This document shows, in pieces, positions 1-8,248 of a stretch of DNA of 64,000 bases. Position numbers and translations under genes: made by a program. How positions within the stretch are numbered: the stretch's first letter is position 1; every line of letters starts with the position of its first letter. The notes beneath the pieces are model-generated. The model was not told where the DNA came from and made no database searches. It saw nothing but the letters and a program-made list of their open reading frames with translations. The stretch lies in the NCBI RefSeq assembly GCF_004341515.1, contig NZ_SLZF01000003.1, positions 372,001 through 436,000 of the forward strand. The letters are read 5' to 3'. Origin of the DNA: Allobosea sp. BK604. GTDB lineage: Bacteria; Pseudomonadota; Alphaproteobacteria; Rhizobiales; Beijerinckiaceae.

Positions 1-185
1 GCCGTCGCGCCTCATCCGGCGGTCGTCTTCACGGATCCGCGAATATTATTTGAGCCTTGATGCCGCCTGACGGGGCGCGCCCGGGCTTGGAGCCCGTCGC
101 CTGAAGCGCTATGCTTCTTCCTGTTCAGGTGCGTTCGTCCTCTGCCCAGAGGTCGTGTGGCTTTGCTGTGGAGGGCGGCGCGTCC
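1..185. other. left edge, no complete gene
   Basis: No complete gene is visible. One plus-strand frame is open from base 1 to a TGA at 58-60 and another to a TGA at 68-70, so the tail of an upstream gene could lie here. Neither tail is long enough to recognise. Bases 170-185 carry the GGAGGG ribosome binding site of the following glycosyltransferase. Confidence 0.4.
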
Positions 186-1469
186 ATGTCGTTCAATGTC
201 GTCGACCTTTCCGGCGCCGAGCGTGCGCCGCGCGGGCCGCATGCGCCCCGCGTCCTCATCTACAGCCATGACACGTTCGGCCTCGGCCATATCCGCCGCT
301 GCCGCGCCATCGCCAATTCTCTGGTGGCGAACTATCCTCATATATCAGTGATCATCGTCTCCGGCTCCTCGGTGATCTCGAGCTTCCAGTTCGGTGACGG
401 CGTCGATTACGTCCGCATTCCCGGCATCGAGAAGCAGAGCGACGGTCGCTACCTGCCGCATCATCTCAATATCGATCTCAACGACACGATCCGCCTGCGT
501 ACCGACCTGATCAAGCAGGTCGTGCTCTCCTTCGATCCGGACGTGGTGATCGTCGACAAGGAACCGATCGGCCTGCGTGGCGAGCTCGAACCCTCGCTCG
601 AGATCCTGCGCCGACGCGGCGCCCGCATCGTGCTCGGTCTGCGCGACGTGCTCGACGAGCCGGTCAAGCTGCACGAGGAATGGCGCCAGAGCGGGGCGAT
701 CGATGCGCTCGCGCTTTATGACGACATCTTCGTCTACGGGCTTGAAAGCGTCTATCAACCCCTCGCCGGCCTGCCGAACCAGCATCTCTTCGCCAACAAG
801 GTGCAGTATACCGGCTATCTCAAGCGCGCCGTGCCGAGCCCGATGCCGCCGAACCGCTATCCGCGCCTGACCAAGGGCCCGTTCATCCTGGTCACGCCCG
901 GCGGCGGCGGCGACGGCATCGGTCTGATCGACTGGGTGATCTCGGCCTATGAATCCGATCCGAGCATCGAATTGCCGGCCCTGATCGTCTTCGGGCCGTT
1001 CATGTCGCGTGAGAAGCGCCGCGAATTCGTCGAGCGCATCGCCCGCGTGCCGAAGCTCGAGAGCCTCGGTTTCGATCCACGCCTCGAATTGCTGATGAAC
1101 CGCGCCCACTGCGTCGTCGCCATGGGTGGCTACAACACGTTCTGCGAGGTGCTCTCCTTCGACAAGCCGGCCCTGATCGTGCCACGCGTCAGGCCGCGTC
1201 TCGAACAGACGATCCGCGCCGAGCGCGCCGATCATCTCAAGCTCGTCGACATGCTGCATGATCCGGTCGAGACCGGCTGCAGCACGGTGCGCGATCCTGC
1301 CCTGATGGCGGCTGCGCTCCACGCCCTGCCCAAGCGCCTGCCGCCTTCGCAGGCCTTCGTCCAGGGCCTGCTCGACGGCCTTCCGGCGATCAGCCGGGCG
1401 CTGGCCAGCGACCTCTCGATGCCCGTGCGCGGCCGGGCGCTGGCCCAGAACGCCACCGCGGTCAGCTGA
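186..1469 (+). CDS. glycosyltransferase family protein (COG4671-like)
   Basis: The 427-residue protein resembles predicted glycosyltransferases of the MurG/GT28 type that act on nucleotide sugars in the cytoplasm; the acceptor is unknown. Near the N-terminus it has SHDTFGLGHIRRC, the glycine- and histidine-containing loop of this family. A glycine-rich VTPGGGGDG loop opens the C-terminal Rossmann domain, and MGGYNTFCEVL follows, as in GT28 C-terminal donor sites. I chose the ATG at 186 because GGAGGG lies about 10 nt upstream. An in-frame ATG at 111 would add 25 residues but has no binding site. The gene stands alone before a 261-nt gap. The fold class is fairly sure; the substrate is not. 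Confidence 0.75.
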   Translation: MSFNVVDLSGAERAPRGPHAPRVLIYSHDTFGLGHIRRCRAIANSLVANYPHISVIIVSGSSVISSFQFGDGVDYVRIPGIEKQSDGRYLPHHLNIDLNDTIRLRTDLIKQVVLSFDPDVVIVDKEPIGLRGELEPSLEILRRRGARIVLGLRDVLDEPVKLHEEWRQSGAIDALALYDDIFVYGLESVYQPLAGLPNQHLFANKVQYTGYLKRAVPSPMPPNRYPRLTKGPFILVTPGGGGDGIGLIDWVISAYESDPSIELPALIVFGPFMSREKRREFVERIARVPKLESLGFDPRLELLMNRAHCVVAMGGYNTFCEVLSFDKPALIVPRVRPRLEQTIRAERADHLKLVDMLHDPVETGCSTVRDPALMAAALHALPKRLPPSQAFVQGLLDGLPAISRALASDLSMPVRGRALAQNATAVS

Positions 1470-1730
1470 CTGCCCAATATATGCTCACGGGTTCGACCTG
1501 GGCGCTCGCGCCAGGCTCCCGCTTCGCTCTGCGGAGCGCGGTCGCGGCGCGCGTCGGCGCCGGATAGGACGGCCGAGGAAGGAGGCATTGCCGCCGTCAA
1601 AAAGACGGCATTGCCCGCCTATAAAAAGTGCTCAAAAGGAGGGCTGACAAGGAGGTAAAAACCTCACAATATATCAGCAATGGGAGAATGACGGCGCTGC
1701 TTCGCCTCACCCCTAGGGAGGTTTTTTTCG
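1470..1730 (+). other. long leader in front of amidohydrolase-ABC operon
   Basis: This gap has no credible gene. It holds a hairpin at about 1597-1613 (GCCGTC, loop AAAAA, GACGGC). Bases 1620-1700 are A-rich and contain GGAGGG, AGGAGGT and, just before the amidohydrolase, GGGAGG. An ATG at about 1680 starts a three-codon ORF (Met-Gly-Glu-stop). The layout would fit a transcribed leader, but I could not identify a known riboswitch. Confidence 0.3.
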
Positions 1731-2966
1731 ATGGCTCAACTGCTCCTCAAGAATTTCGCGATGCTCGAGCCTGATCATGGCGAGTTGCGCCGCGGCGATG
1801 AGATTCTGGTTGAGGGAGAGACCATCCGCGAGGTCTCCGACAAGCCGATCAAGGCCGATGGCGCCGACGTGATCGATTGCGGCGGCCGCACCCTGATGCC
1901 GGGCCTGATCGACAGCCATGTCCATGTCATGCTCTCCGAGGTCTCCATCCGCGCGCTCGAAAACGTGCCCCTGACGCTCGCCACCGCCCGTGCCGCCCGC
2001 CTGATGAAGGGCATGATCGACCGTGGCTTCACCACGGTGCGCGACACCGGCGGCGCCGACTGGGGCATCAAGGAAGCGGTCGAGAAGGGCGATGTCGCCG
2101 GCCCGCGCCTGTTCATCGCCGGCGCCGCGATCGGCCCGACCGGAGGCCATAGCGACCCCCGCCGCCGCACCGATTTCGGCACCCGCTGCCATTGCTGCAA
2201 TGCCATGGCCTATACGATGAACGTCTCCGACGGCGTCTCCTCGGTCCGCAAATCAGTGCGCGAGCAGATGCGCCTAGGCGCCGACCACATCAAGATCATG
2301 ATGTCCGGCGGCGTCGCCTCGCCCTACGACCCGCTCGACTCGCTCCAGTTCAGCCTCGACGAGGTCCGCACCGCAGTCGAGGAAGCAGCCGCCTTCGGCC
2401 GCTATGTCTGCGCCCATGCCTATACGCCCGAGGCGATCATGCGGGCCGCTGAATGCGGCGTGCGCGCCATCGAGCACGGCAACCTGATCAACGACGCCGC
2501 CGCCAAGCTGATGGCCGAGAAGAAGATGTTTCTCACCGCCAACCTCGTCGCCTACTATGCGATGAAGGAGCGCGCCGCCGAGTTCGGCATGAACGCGGAC
2601 ATGCTGGCCAAGAACGACCTCGTCATCGATGGCGGCCTGAAGTCGCTCGAGATCTGCAAGCGCGCCGGCGTTCCTGTCGCTTTCGGCAGCGATCTGCTCG
2701 GCCAGCTCCAGGTCGAACAGTCACGCGAGTTCATCCTGCGCAGCGAGGTCCTATCGCCGATCGAGATCATCCGCTCGGCCACCACGACGGGCGCGCAGAT
2801 CCTGCGGATGGAAGGCAAGCTTGGCACATTGCGTGCAGGCGCGTTCGCCGACATCATCCTGGTCGACGGCGACCCGCTCAAGAATCTGGGCCTGTTCCAG
2901 GATCAGGGCAAGCACCTGCCGGCGATCATGAAGGGCGGTGTCTTCCACAAGAACACGCTGCACTAG
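1731..2966 (+). CDS. metal-dependent amidohydrolase (imidazolonepropionase-like)
   Basis: This 411-residue protein belongs to the amidohydrolase superfamily (COG1228-like), which hydrolyses C-N bonds in the cytoplasm. It has the His-x-His metal motif at residues 63-65 (DSHVHV), a lysine in DHIKIMMSGG that is likely the carboxylated metal bridge, the histidines of CAHAYT and IEHGN, and the catalytic aspartate in FGSDLLG. The start has a clear GGGAGG site. It leads an operon with a complete polyamine-type ABC importer, so it probably acts on the imported compound. A paralogue lies at 20167-21402 on the other strand, with closely similar C-termini (DGDPLK, IMKGG). The natural substrate cannot be read from the sequence. 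Confidence 0.85.
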   Translation: MAQLLLKNFAMLEPDHGELRRGDEILVEGETIREVSDKPIKADGADVIDCGGRTLMPGLIDSHVHVMLSEVSIRALENVPLTLATARAARLMKGMIDRGFTTVRDTGGADWGIKEAVEKGDVAGPRLFIAGAAIGPTGGHSDPRRRTDFGTRCHCCNAMAYTMNVSDGVSSVRKSVREQMRLGADHIKIMMSGGVASPYDPLDSLQFSLDEVRTAVEEAAAFGRYVCAHAYTPEAIMRAAECGVRAIEHGNLINDAAAKLMAEKKMFLTANLVAYYAMKERAAEFGMNADMLAKNDLVIDGGLKSLEICKRAGVPVAFGSDLLGQLQVEQSREFILRSEVLSPIEIIRSATTTGAQILRMEGKLGTLRAGAFADIILVDGDPLKNLGLFQDQGKHLPAIMKGGVFHKNTLH

Positions 2967-3037
2967 GCAGGCAAGATGACGATGCGAAGCGGCCAGACCA
3001 GCCCGGCGACGACGCCGCTCATCACGGGAGCCGGCGC

Positions 3038-3856
3038 TTGAGCGCCGCCACCCGCCCGAGCCTCGGCCGGATCGCGCTCAACGGCGCCGCCGGCCTGTCG
3101 CTCCTCTTCATCCTGCTGCCGCTGATCTTCGTCACCTGGCTCGCCTTCTTCCGGCAGGAGATCCCGTCCTTCCCGCCGGAAGGCTACTCGCTGAAATGGT
3201 TCGCCGCCGTCCCCGGCCAGAAGCCCTTCGTCGACGGCTTCATCCTCAGCGTCCAGGTCGGCGTGCTCGCGACCTTGATCGGCATCGTACTCGGGGTGCC
3301 GGCGAGCCTGGCGCTGGTGCGCCACCGCATCGTGCTCGGCCCGGCCATCAACACCTTGCTGCTGCTGCCGCTGGTCATGCCCGGCATCGTGCTCGGCACC
3401 TCGCTCTACGTCTTCCAGATCGAGGCCGAGATCGCGACCGGCTGGCCACTGCTCGGCTCCTTCGCCGGGCTCGTCTTCGCACATACGCTGGTCGTCGTGC
3501 CCTGGGTGGTCAGGCTCGTCACCGCCAGCCTCGTCGGCTTCGACCGCACCATCGAGGAGGCCGCGCAGAATCTCGGCGCCGGCCCCTGGACGACCTTCCG
3601 GCGCGTCACCTTGCCGAGCATCCGCTCCGGCATCGTCGCCGCCGGGCTGTTCGGCTTCGTCACCTCTTTCGGCAATCTCGAGATGAGCCTGTTCCTGGTC
3701 GGACCGGGCCGCACGACCTTGCCGATCGCCATCCTGCAATATCTCGAATGGAAGATCGATCCGACGGTGGCCGCGGCCTCCGTGATCCAGATCGTCCTGA
3801 TCGGCGCCGCGATGATCATCACCGACCGTTACGTCAAGCTGAGCCGGGTGGTCTGA
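3038..3856 (+). CDS. ABC transporter permease, PotC-like
   Basis: This is an inner-membrane permease of about 272 residues from the spermidine/putrescine (PotC) class, with around six hydrophobic segments. The conserved EAA loop (EEAAQNLGAGPWTTFRRVTL) contacts the ATPase. The most likely start is a TTG near 3038, preceded by GGGAG about 8 nt upstream; the frame stays open far upstream but that part reads as shadow of the amidohydrolase. A 21-codon ORF starting at an ATG near 2976 ends with a TGA that overlaps this TTG, which may couple translation. The ATPase gene follows after 3 nt. It is the second permease of the importer whose first permease is at 6189-7061. Confidence 0.8.
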   Translation: MSAATRPSLGRIALNGAAGLSLLFILLPLIFVTWLAFFRQEIPSFPPEGYSLKWFAAVPGQKPFVDGFILSVQVGVLATLIGIVLGVPASLALVRHRIVLGPAINTLLLLPLVMPGIVLGTSLYVFQIEAEIATGWPLLGSFAGLVFAHTLVVVPWVVRLVTASLVGFDRTIEEAAQNLGAGPWTTFRRVTLPSIRSGIVAAGLFGFVTSFGNLEMSLFLVGPGRTTLPIAILQYLEWKIDPTVAAASVIQIVLIGAAMIITDRYVKLSRVV

Positions 3857-3859
3857 GCC

Positions 3860-4918
3860 ATGGCCCGTCTCTCGCTCGACAATCTCAACAAGGTCTATGG
3901 CGATTTCAACGCCGTCGACAACGTCACCATCGACATCGCTGATGGCGAGTTCCTGGTCCTGCTCGGCCCCTCCGGCTGCGGCAAGACCACGACCTTGCGC
4001 ATGGTCGCCGGCTTCATCGCGCCGACTGCCGGCAAGATCACCATCGGCGAGCGCGAGGTCACGACGCTGCCGCCCTGGAAGCGCAATTGCGGCCTCGTCT
4101 TCCAGAGCTATGCGCTCTTCCCGCACATGACCGTGGCGGAGAACGTCGCCTTCGGCCTGGAGATGCGCAAGATGTCGGCGGCCGACCGCGCCCCGCGCGT
4201 TGCCGAGGCGCTCAGGCTCGTGCGTCTCACCGGTTTCGACGAGCGCTATCCGCGCCAGCTTTCCGGCGGCCAGCAGCAGCGCGTCGCGCTCGCCCGCGCG
4301 CTCGCCATGCAGCCCGACGTGCTCCTGCTCGACGAGCCGCTCTCCAATCTCGACGCGAAGCTGCGCCAGGAGGTCCGCGTCGAGATCCGCGACCTGCAGC
4401 GCAAGCTCGGCCTGACCACGATCATGGTCACCCATGACCAGGAAGAGGCGCTCACCATGGCCGACAGGCTTGTGGTGATGGAGAAGGGCAAGGTCCGCCA
4501 GATCGGCAGCCAGCGCGAGCTCTACGAACAGCCCGCCGACCGTTTCGTCGCCGGCTTCATCGGCCGCAGCGCCTTCCTCGACGGCGAGATCAAGTCGCCC
4601 GGCCACTTCCTCACTGCCGGTGGGCTGGAGATCGCATCAGCGGCCGCGCAGGGCTCGGGCCCGGCGACGCTCGCCTTGCGGCCCGAGCGCATCGCTGTCG
4701 GCGGCGATGCGACCTCGCACCGGAACCGCTTCGAGGCCCGCGTCGAGCACGTCTCCTATCTCGGCGCATTGCTCGAGGTCGACGTGGCGCTCTCCGAGCA
4801 TGACCGCATGCTCCTGCAGATCCCTAACCGGCAGGGCGGCGTCGAGCCGAAGCCCGGCGAGACCATCACGATAGGCTGGGCCGAAGACGCCGGGCTCGTC
4901 TATCCGCGCGAGCCGTAA
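3860..4918 (+). CDS. ABC transporter ATP-binding protein, PotA-like
   Basis: The 352-residue ATPase energises the importer coded around it. The Walker A motif GPSGCGKT is at residues 36-43. The signature LSGGQQQR, Walker B LLLDEP and the switch histidine in [10 protein letters not shown] follow in the usual order. The C-terminal third (about 240-352) reads as a TOBE domain, as in PotA and MalK. It starts 3 nt after the upstream permease and is followed by the solute-binding protein gene. The class is sure; a polyamine-like substrate is only inferred from the family. Confidence 0.92.
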   Translation: MARLSLDNLNKVYGDFNAVDNVTIDIADGEFLVLLGPSGCGKTTTLRMVAGFIAPTAGKITIGEREVTTLPPWKRNCGLVFQSYALFPHMTVAENVAFGLEMRKMSAADRAPRVAEALRLVRLTGFDERYPRQLSGGQQQRVALARALAMQPDVLLLDEPLSNLDAKLRQEVRVEIRDLQRKLGLTTIMVTHDQEEALTMADRLVVMEKGKVRQIGSQRELYEQPADRFVAGFIGRSAFLDGEIKSPGHFLTAGGLEIASAAAQGSGPATLALRPERIAVGGDATSHRNRFEARVEHVSYLGALLEVDVALSEHDRMLLQIPNRQGGVEPKPGETITIGWAEDAGLVYPREP

Positions 4919-4949
4919 GGCTCCCGGGCGTCCAACAGGGGAGTACATC

Positions 4950-6008
4950 ATGAAGAAGATTCACAGGCGCGATGTCCTGAAAGGGCTCGGTACCGCAGCT
5001 GGCGTCGCAGCATTGGCCCCGTCCCTCGGCGCCGAGGCGCTCGCCCAATCCGGCGGCCGGGTCGTGGTCGGCACCTGGGGCGGCGACTATGCCGCGCTGC
5101 TGACCAAGAACATCGAGAACCCGCTGCTGAAGCCTAAGGGCATCGAGGTGGTGCAGGACCAGGCCGGCGACGCACCGCGCCGCGCCAAGATGGTGGCCGA
5201 GCGCCGCCTGCCGCGTGGCACGGTCGACATTCAGGGCTTCTCGGCCGCCAATATGTACGAGATGAACGAGGCCGGCGTCACCGAGACGCTCGACTACTCG
5301 AAGATCCCGAACGCCAAGAACCTGCTGCCGACGATGAAGTACCCGTACGGCGCTGGCCACATCTATTCGGGCAACGTCGTCATCTACAATCCCAAGCTGA
5401 TCAGCACCGCCCCGACCGGCTTCAAGGACTGGCTCGACCCCAAATGGGGCAACAAGAACGGCTTCATCGACATCCAGTACCAGTCGATCTTCATCGCCGC
5501 CTCGATGGCAGCGACTGGCGGCGCCAGCATGAACGATCTCGACAAGGCCAAGGAGCTCCTGCTCGCGGTCAAGAAGGCCGGCGCCCGCGTCTACCCGACC
5601 AACGAGGCCTTCGCCCAGGCGATGAAGAACGAGGAGATCGGTATCAGCGCGATCTGGAAGGCGCGCGTCGTGCAGTGGCAGAACGCCGGCATCCCGTGCG
5701 AGGCGGTCTCCCCGGTCGAAGGCATCCCGACCTATGTCTCCGGCTTCGTCATCGCCAAGAACGCGCCGAACAAGGAGAACGCCTACGCCTACATGAACGC
5801 CATGCTGGAGAAGCCGCCACAGGAGGCTTTTGCCGTCGACATGGGCTATAACGGCACCGTCACCGGCCTCGCGGTCGCGCCCGACCTGCAGAAGCGCATC
5901 GGCTTTACGGCAGACGAGGAGAAGCGCCTCAAGGATCTCGACTATGCCTTCCTCGCCAAGAACGACTCGGCGATGAAGGAGTGGTGGGACAAGGTCTTCA
6001 AGGCGTGA
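4950..6008 (+). CDS. ABC transporter solute-binding protein, PotD/F-like
   Basis: This 352-residue periplasmic binding protein delivers the substrate to the adjacent permeases. A Tat-type signal is visible, with Arg-Arg at residues 6-7 (HRRDVLKG), a hydrophobic stretch and a likely cut after ALAQ. The mature part begins with VVVGTWGGDYAAL, typical of the spermidine/putrescine and Fe3+ binding group. An AGGGG-like site (CAACAGGGGAG) precedes the ATG. The gene sits between the ATPase gene and the first permease gene. Confidence 0.88.
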   Translation: MKKIHRRDVLKGLGTAAGVAALAPSLGAEALAQSGGRVVVGTWGGDYAALLTKNIENPLLKPKGIEVVQDQAGDAPRRAKMVAERRLPRGTVDIQGFSAANMYEMNEAGVTETLDYSKIPNAKNLLPTMKYPYGAGHIYSGNVVIYNPKLISTAPTGFKDWLDPKWGNKNGFIDIQYQSIFIAASMAATGGASMNDLDKAKELLLAVKKAGARVYPTNEAFAQAMKNEEIGISAIWKARVVQWQNAGIPCEAVSPVEGIPTYVSGFVIAKNAPNKENAYAYMNAMLEKPPQEAFAVDMGYNGTVTGLAVAPDLQKRIGFTADEEKRLKDLDYAFLAKNDSAMKEWWDKVFKA

Positions 6009-6035
6009 TGATGCCGTCGCTCCGCGCCGCCGCGC

Positions 6036-6179
6036 CATGGTCGGGCTTGTCCCGACCATCCACGTCTTGCGACGCGGAGACGATGGCAATGTCCCGCCTT
6101 TTCGGGTGCCGGTCGGGCTCAGGGCCCGCAAGGTGCGAGTTGCAGACGTGGATGGTCGGTACAAGCCCGACCATGACGG
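6036..6179. repeat. composite inverted repeat inside ABC operon
   Basis: Two arms of about 34 bases, at 6036-6068 and about 6144-6179, are near-perfect reverse complements. Each arm is also a small hairpin: the left one pairs GGTCGGG with CCCGACC around CTTGT. Such mosaic palindromes are common between genes in Hyphomicrobiales. It lies between the binding-protein gene and the last permease of the operon, so the RNA structure could protect the upstream message or lower expression of the permease. Confidence 0.75.
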
Positions 6180-6188
6180 GTTGAGCCC

Positions 6189-7061
6189 ATGAGCACCACC
6201 GCCCCAGAACCGGTCGCCGGCGGCCGCACCCAACTCGCCGGCACGCTCGTCGTGCCGGCGACGATCTTCGTCGCGATCGGGCTCATCGGCCCGATCGCGA
6301 TCCTGTTCCGCTATTCGCTGAACCAGTTCATCCCCGGCCAGTTCATGGTCGACGGGCTGACGATCGAGAACTACGTCAAGTTCTTCACCGATTCCTATTA
6401 TCTCAACGTCCTCTGGCGCACGATCCGCGTCTCCGTCATCTGCACCATTGCCTGCCTGATCATGGGCTTCCCCCTCGCCTATGTGCTGGCGCGCACCCAG
6501 AGCCGCTACAAGAACCTGCTGGTCATCTCGGTCGTGCTGCCGCTCTTCGTCGGCAATGCCGTGCGCTCGGCCGGCTGGATGACGGCTTTCGGGAGCAAAG
6601 GCGCACTCAACGCGTCCCTGATGGGCCTTGGCCTGATCGGAGAGCCGCTCGAAATCATGTTCACCGAGACCGCGGTCGTCATCGGCATCATCGCCGTCAA
6701 CCTGCCCTTTATGGTGCTGACGCTGCAGGCCGTGATCGAGGGCATCAACCGCAATGTCGAGGAAGCCGCCTTCAGCCTCGGCGCAGGCCCTGCCGCGATG
6801 TTCCGCCGCGTGCTCTGGCCGCTGGCGATGCCGGGCATCCTCGCCGGCACGATCCTGACCTTCATCCTGGCGATGAACGCCTACGCCACGCCTGTCCTGC
6901 TCGGCGGCCCGAAATTCCAGACGATGGGCCCGCTCGTCTACGGGCAGTTCGCCCAGCAGAACAACTGGCCCTTCGGCGGCGCCATTTCCTTCATCCTGAT
7001 GACTGCAACGATCCTGCTCACTGTCGCCGCCAACCTGATCGTGCAGCGGCGCTACCGCTGA
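6189..7061 (+). CDS. ABC transporter permease, PotB-like
   Basis: This is a 290-residue inner-membrane permease of the PotB/PotH class. It starts after a short cytoplasmic N-terminus and has about six membrane segments. The EAA loop reads EEAAFSLGAGPAAMFRRVLW. It completes the importer begun at 3038. It is separated from the binding-protein gene by an inverted repeat, but no other gene intervenes. The start ATG follows TTGAGCCC without a strong ribosome binding site. Confidence 0.87.
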   Translation: MSTTAPEPVAGGRTQLAGTLVVPATIFVAIGLIGPIAILFRYSLNQFIPGQFMVDGLTIENYVKFFTDSYYLNVLWRTIRVSVICTIACLIMGFPLAYVLARTQSRYKNLLVISVVLPLFVGNAVRSAGWMTAFGSKGALNASLMGLGLIGEPLEIMFTETAVVIGIIAVNLPFMVLTLQAVIEGINRNVEEAAFSLGAGPAAMFRRVLWPLAMPGILAGTILTFILAMNAYATPVLLGGPKFQTMGPLVYGQFAQQNNWPFGGAISFILMTATILLTVAANLIVQRRYR

Positions 7062-7085
7062 GCCGCCCTCCAAGCCCGCTCGAGG

Positions 7086-7194
7086 ATTCGCTGGTGCGAG
7101 CGGGCTGGTCGCGAATCGGAGTGGACATCGGGGCGTGAGCACCGGATGCGCGCACGGCCGCGTCAGACGGCCGCGCCGGTGGATTTTCGAATGG
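7086..7194 (+). repeat. dispersed intergenic repeat, copy A
   Basis: This segment resembles 32955-33076 in the same orientation. The best shared block is GTGAGCACCGGA (7135-7146) followed by a GC-rich part containing CGTCAGACGGCC. In this copy the hairpin CGGCCGCGTCAGACGGCCG is visible. It lies between the ABC operon and a small membrane protein gene, and supplies part of a spurious N-terminal extension of that gene's reading frame. Confidence 0.6.
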
Positions 7195-7235
7195 GCTTGC
7201 TGGCCAAGCCTTCTTCGCCGCAGTACATCTCGGCC

Positions 7236-7424
7236 ATGAGCTTCACCGGATCCCTCGTTCCCATCGCGGTCGGCGCCGTCGCTGTCGTCCTCGTTCTGGG
7301 CCTCGTCAACATGTTGCGCGGCGGCAGCGCCAACACCTCGCAGAAGCTGATGCGCCTGCGCGTCGTGCTGCAATTCATCGCGATTCTGGTGATCGTGGGC
7401 GTGCTCTGGTGGCGCGGCGGTTAG
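7236..7424 (+). CDS. small twin-transmembrane protein, HIG1-like
   Basis: This is a predicted 62-residue inner-membrane protein with two hydrophobic segments (about residues 6-22 and 41-57) joined by a short basic loop containing RGGSANTSQKLMRLRV. That shape, with the QKLMRLRV-type loop, matches bacterial HIG1-domain proteins, which in alphaproteobacteria are linked to respiratory complexes. The ATG at 7236 was chosen because the longer frame from 7146 is built from repeat sequence. It ends with WWRGG, as family members often do. The next genes include a PagL-like protein and a cobalamin adenosyltransferase, a core-gene setting. Confidence 0.75.
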   Translation: MSFTGSLVPIAVGAVAVVLVLGLVNMLRGGSANTSQKLMRLRVVLQFIAILVIVGVLWWRGG

Positions 7425-7609
7425 GCGCCGTTAACCTTACCAAGCGCTGAATGATCGTTGCCTCCGCAAGGGCTATTCACATAAGCTTTTGATAAACAAG
7501 AGGGCGCCTGCACGGAAACGGACGGCGGCAGCTGCCCTTGCCACACTCTCGACATGAGTCTGTGTGCTCTCTTAACACTCATTCCGCCGACAAGAAGAAC
7601 ACCCGAATC

Positions 7610-8197
7610 ATGATGCGCGTTGCGTTGCTGACCCTCGCCGGCCTTCTGGCTGCGGCGCCCCTCCAGGCGCAATCGCTGCCCTCCGGCGTCTCCAGCTACG
7701 CACCCACGGACGCGCCGGCCCCCTCCTGGGAAGCCCGTCTCGGCATCGGCGCCGCCAATCCCGGCGGGCGCGAGAGCGGCCTGCTCAACTTCAACGGCGA
7801 GGTGATGACCCCGCGCGTCGTCACCTTGAACGACCGCATCGCCTCGGCCTTCGTGCCGCGCTTCCATATCGGCTCCAGCCTGAACCTCAACGGCACGCGC
7901 TACGCCTATGCCGGCGCGACCTGGACCATCGACATCACCAAGACGATGTTCGTCGAGGGCAGCTTCGGCGCGGCCGTGAATGACGGCAAGACCGGGGCCG
8001 TCATCCCCGAGGACCGTCTCAATCTCGGCTGCAATGGCGGCACGCGCGAAGCTGCCGCGCTCGGCTTCAAGCTGAGCGACCGCTGGAGCCTGATCGCCTC
8101 GCTCGAGCATTTCAGCACGGCCGGCTGCTCAGGTTCGAACGGGACCAACCCGCGCGGCCCGGCCAATTTCGGCGCCCGGCTCGGCTACACCTTCTGA
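7610..8197 (+). CDS. PagL-like acyloxyacyl hydrolase (lipid A deacylase)
   Basis: The 195-residue protein is a likely outer-membrane beta barrel that removes an acyl chain from lipid A. It has a signal peptide with cleavage near LQAQ (residue 21). The PagL catalytic His-x-Ser is seen as EHFS, with His167 and Ser169. The chain ends in GARLGYTF, an outer-membrane C-terminus with a terminal phenylalanine. Two adjacent ATGs (7610 and 7613) are possible starts; the longer frame from 7538 adds a non-hydrophobic leader and is unlikely. Conserved family glycines and asparagines near residues 176-187 support the call. Confidence 0.75.
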   Translation: MMRVALLTLAGLLAAAPLQAQSLPSGVSSYAPTDAPAPSWEARLGIGAANPGGRESGLLNFNGEVMTPRVVTLNDRIASAFVPRFHIGSSLNLNGTRYAYAGATWTIDITKTMFVEGSFGAAVNDGKTGAVIPEDRLNLGCNGGTREAAALGFKLSDRWSLIASLEHFSTAGCSGSNGTNPRGPANFGARLGYTF

Positions 8198-8248
8198 CCC
8201 CTAGCGAAGACCGCTTCCGTTGCCGCAACGCCGCGCTATAAGCGGTGC

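Noticed and set aside
2453..3037. 195-codon N-terminal extension of the first permease
   Set aside because: It lies inside the amidohydrolase gene in another frame and reads as Arg-rich shadow.
4866..7373. 835-codon minus-strand frame across ABC transporter genes
   Set aside because: It crosses three clear plus-strand genes and an inverted repeat. Its composition is typical of antisense shadow.
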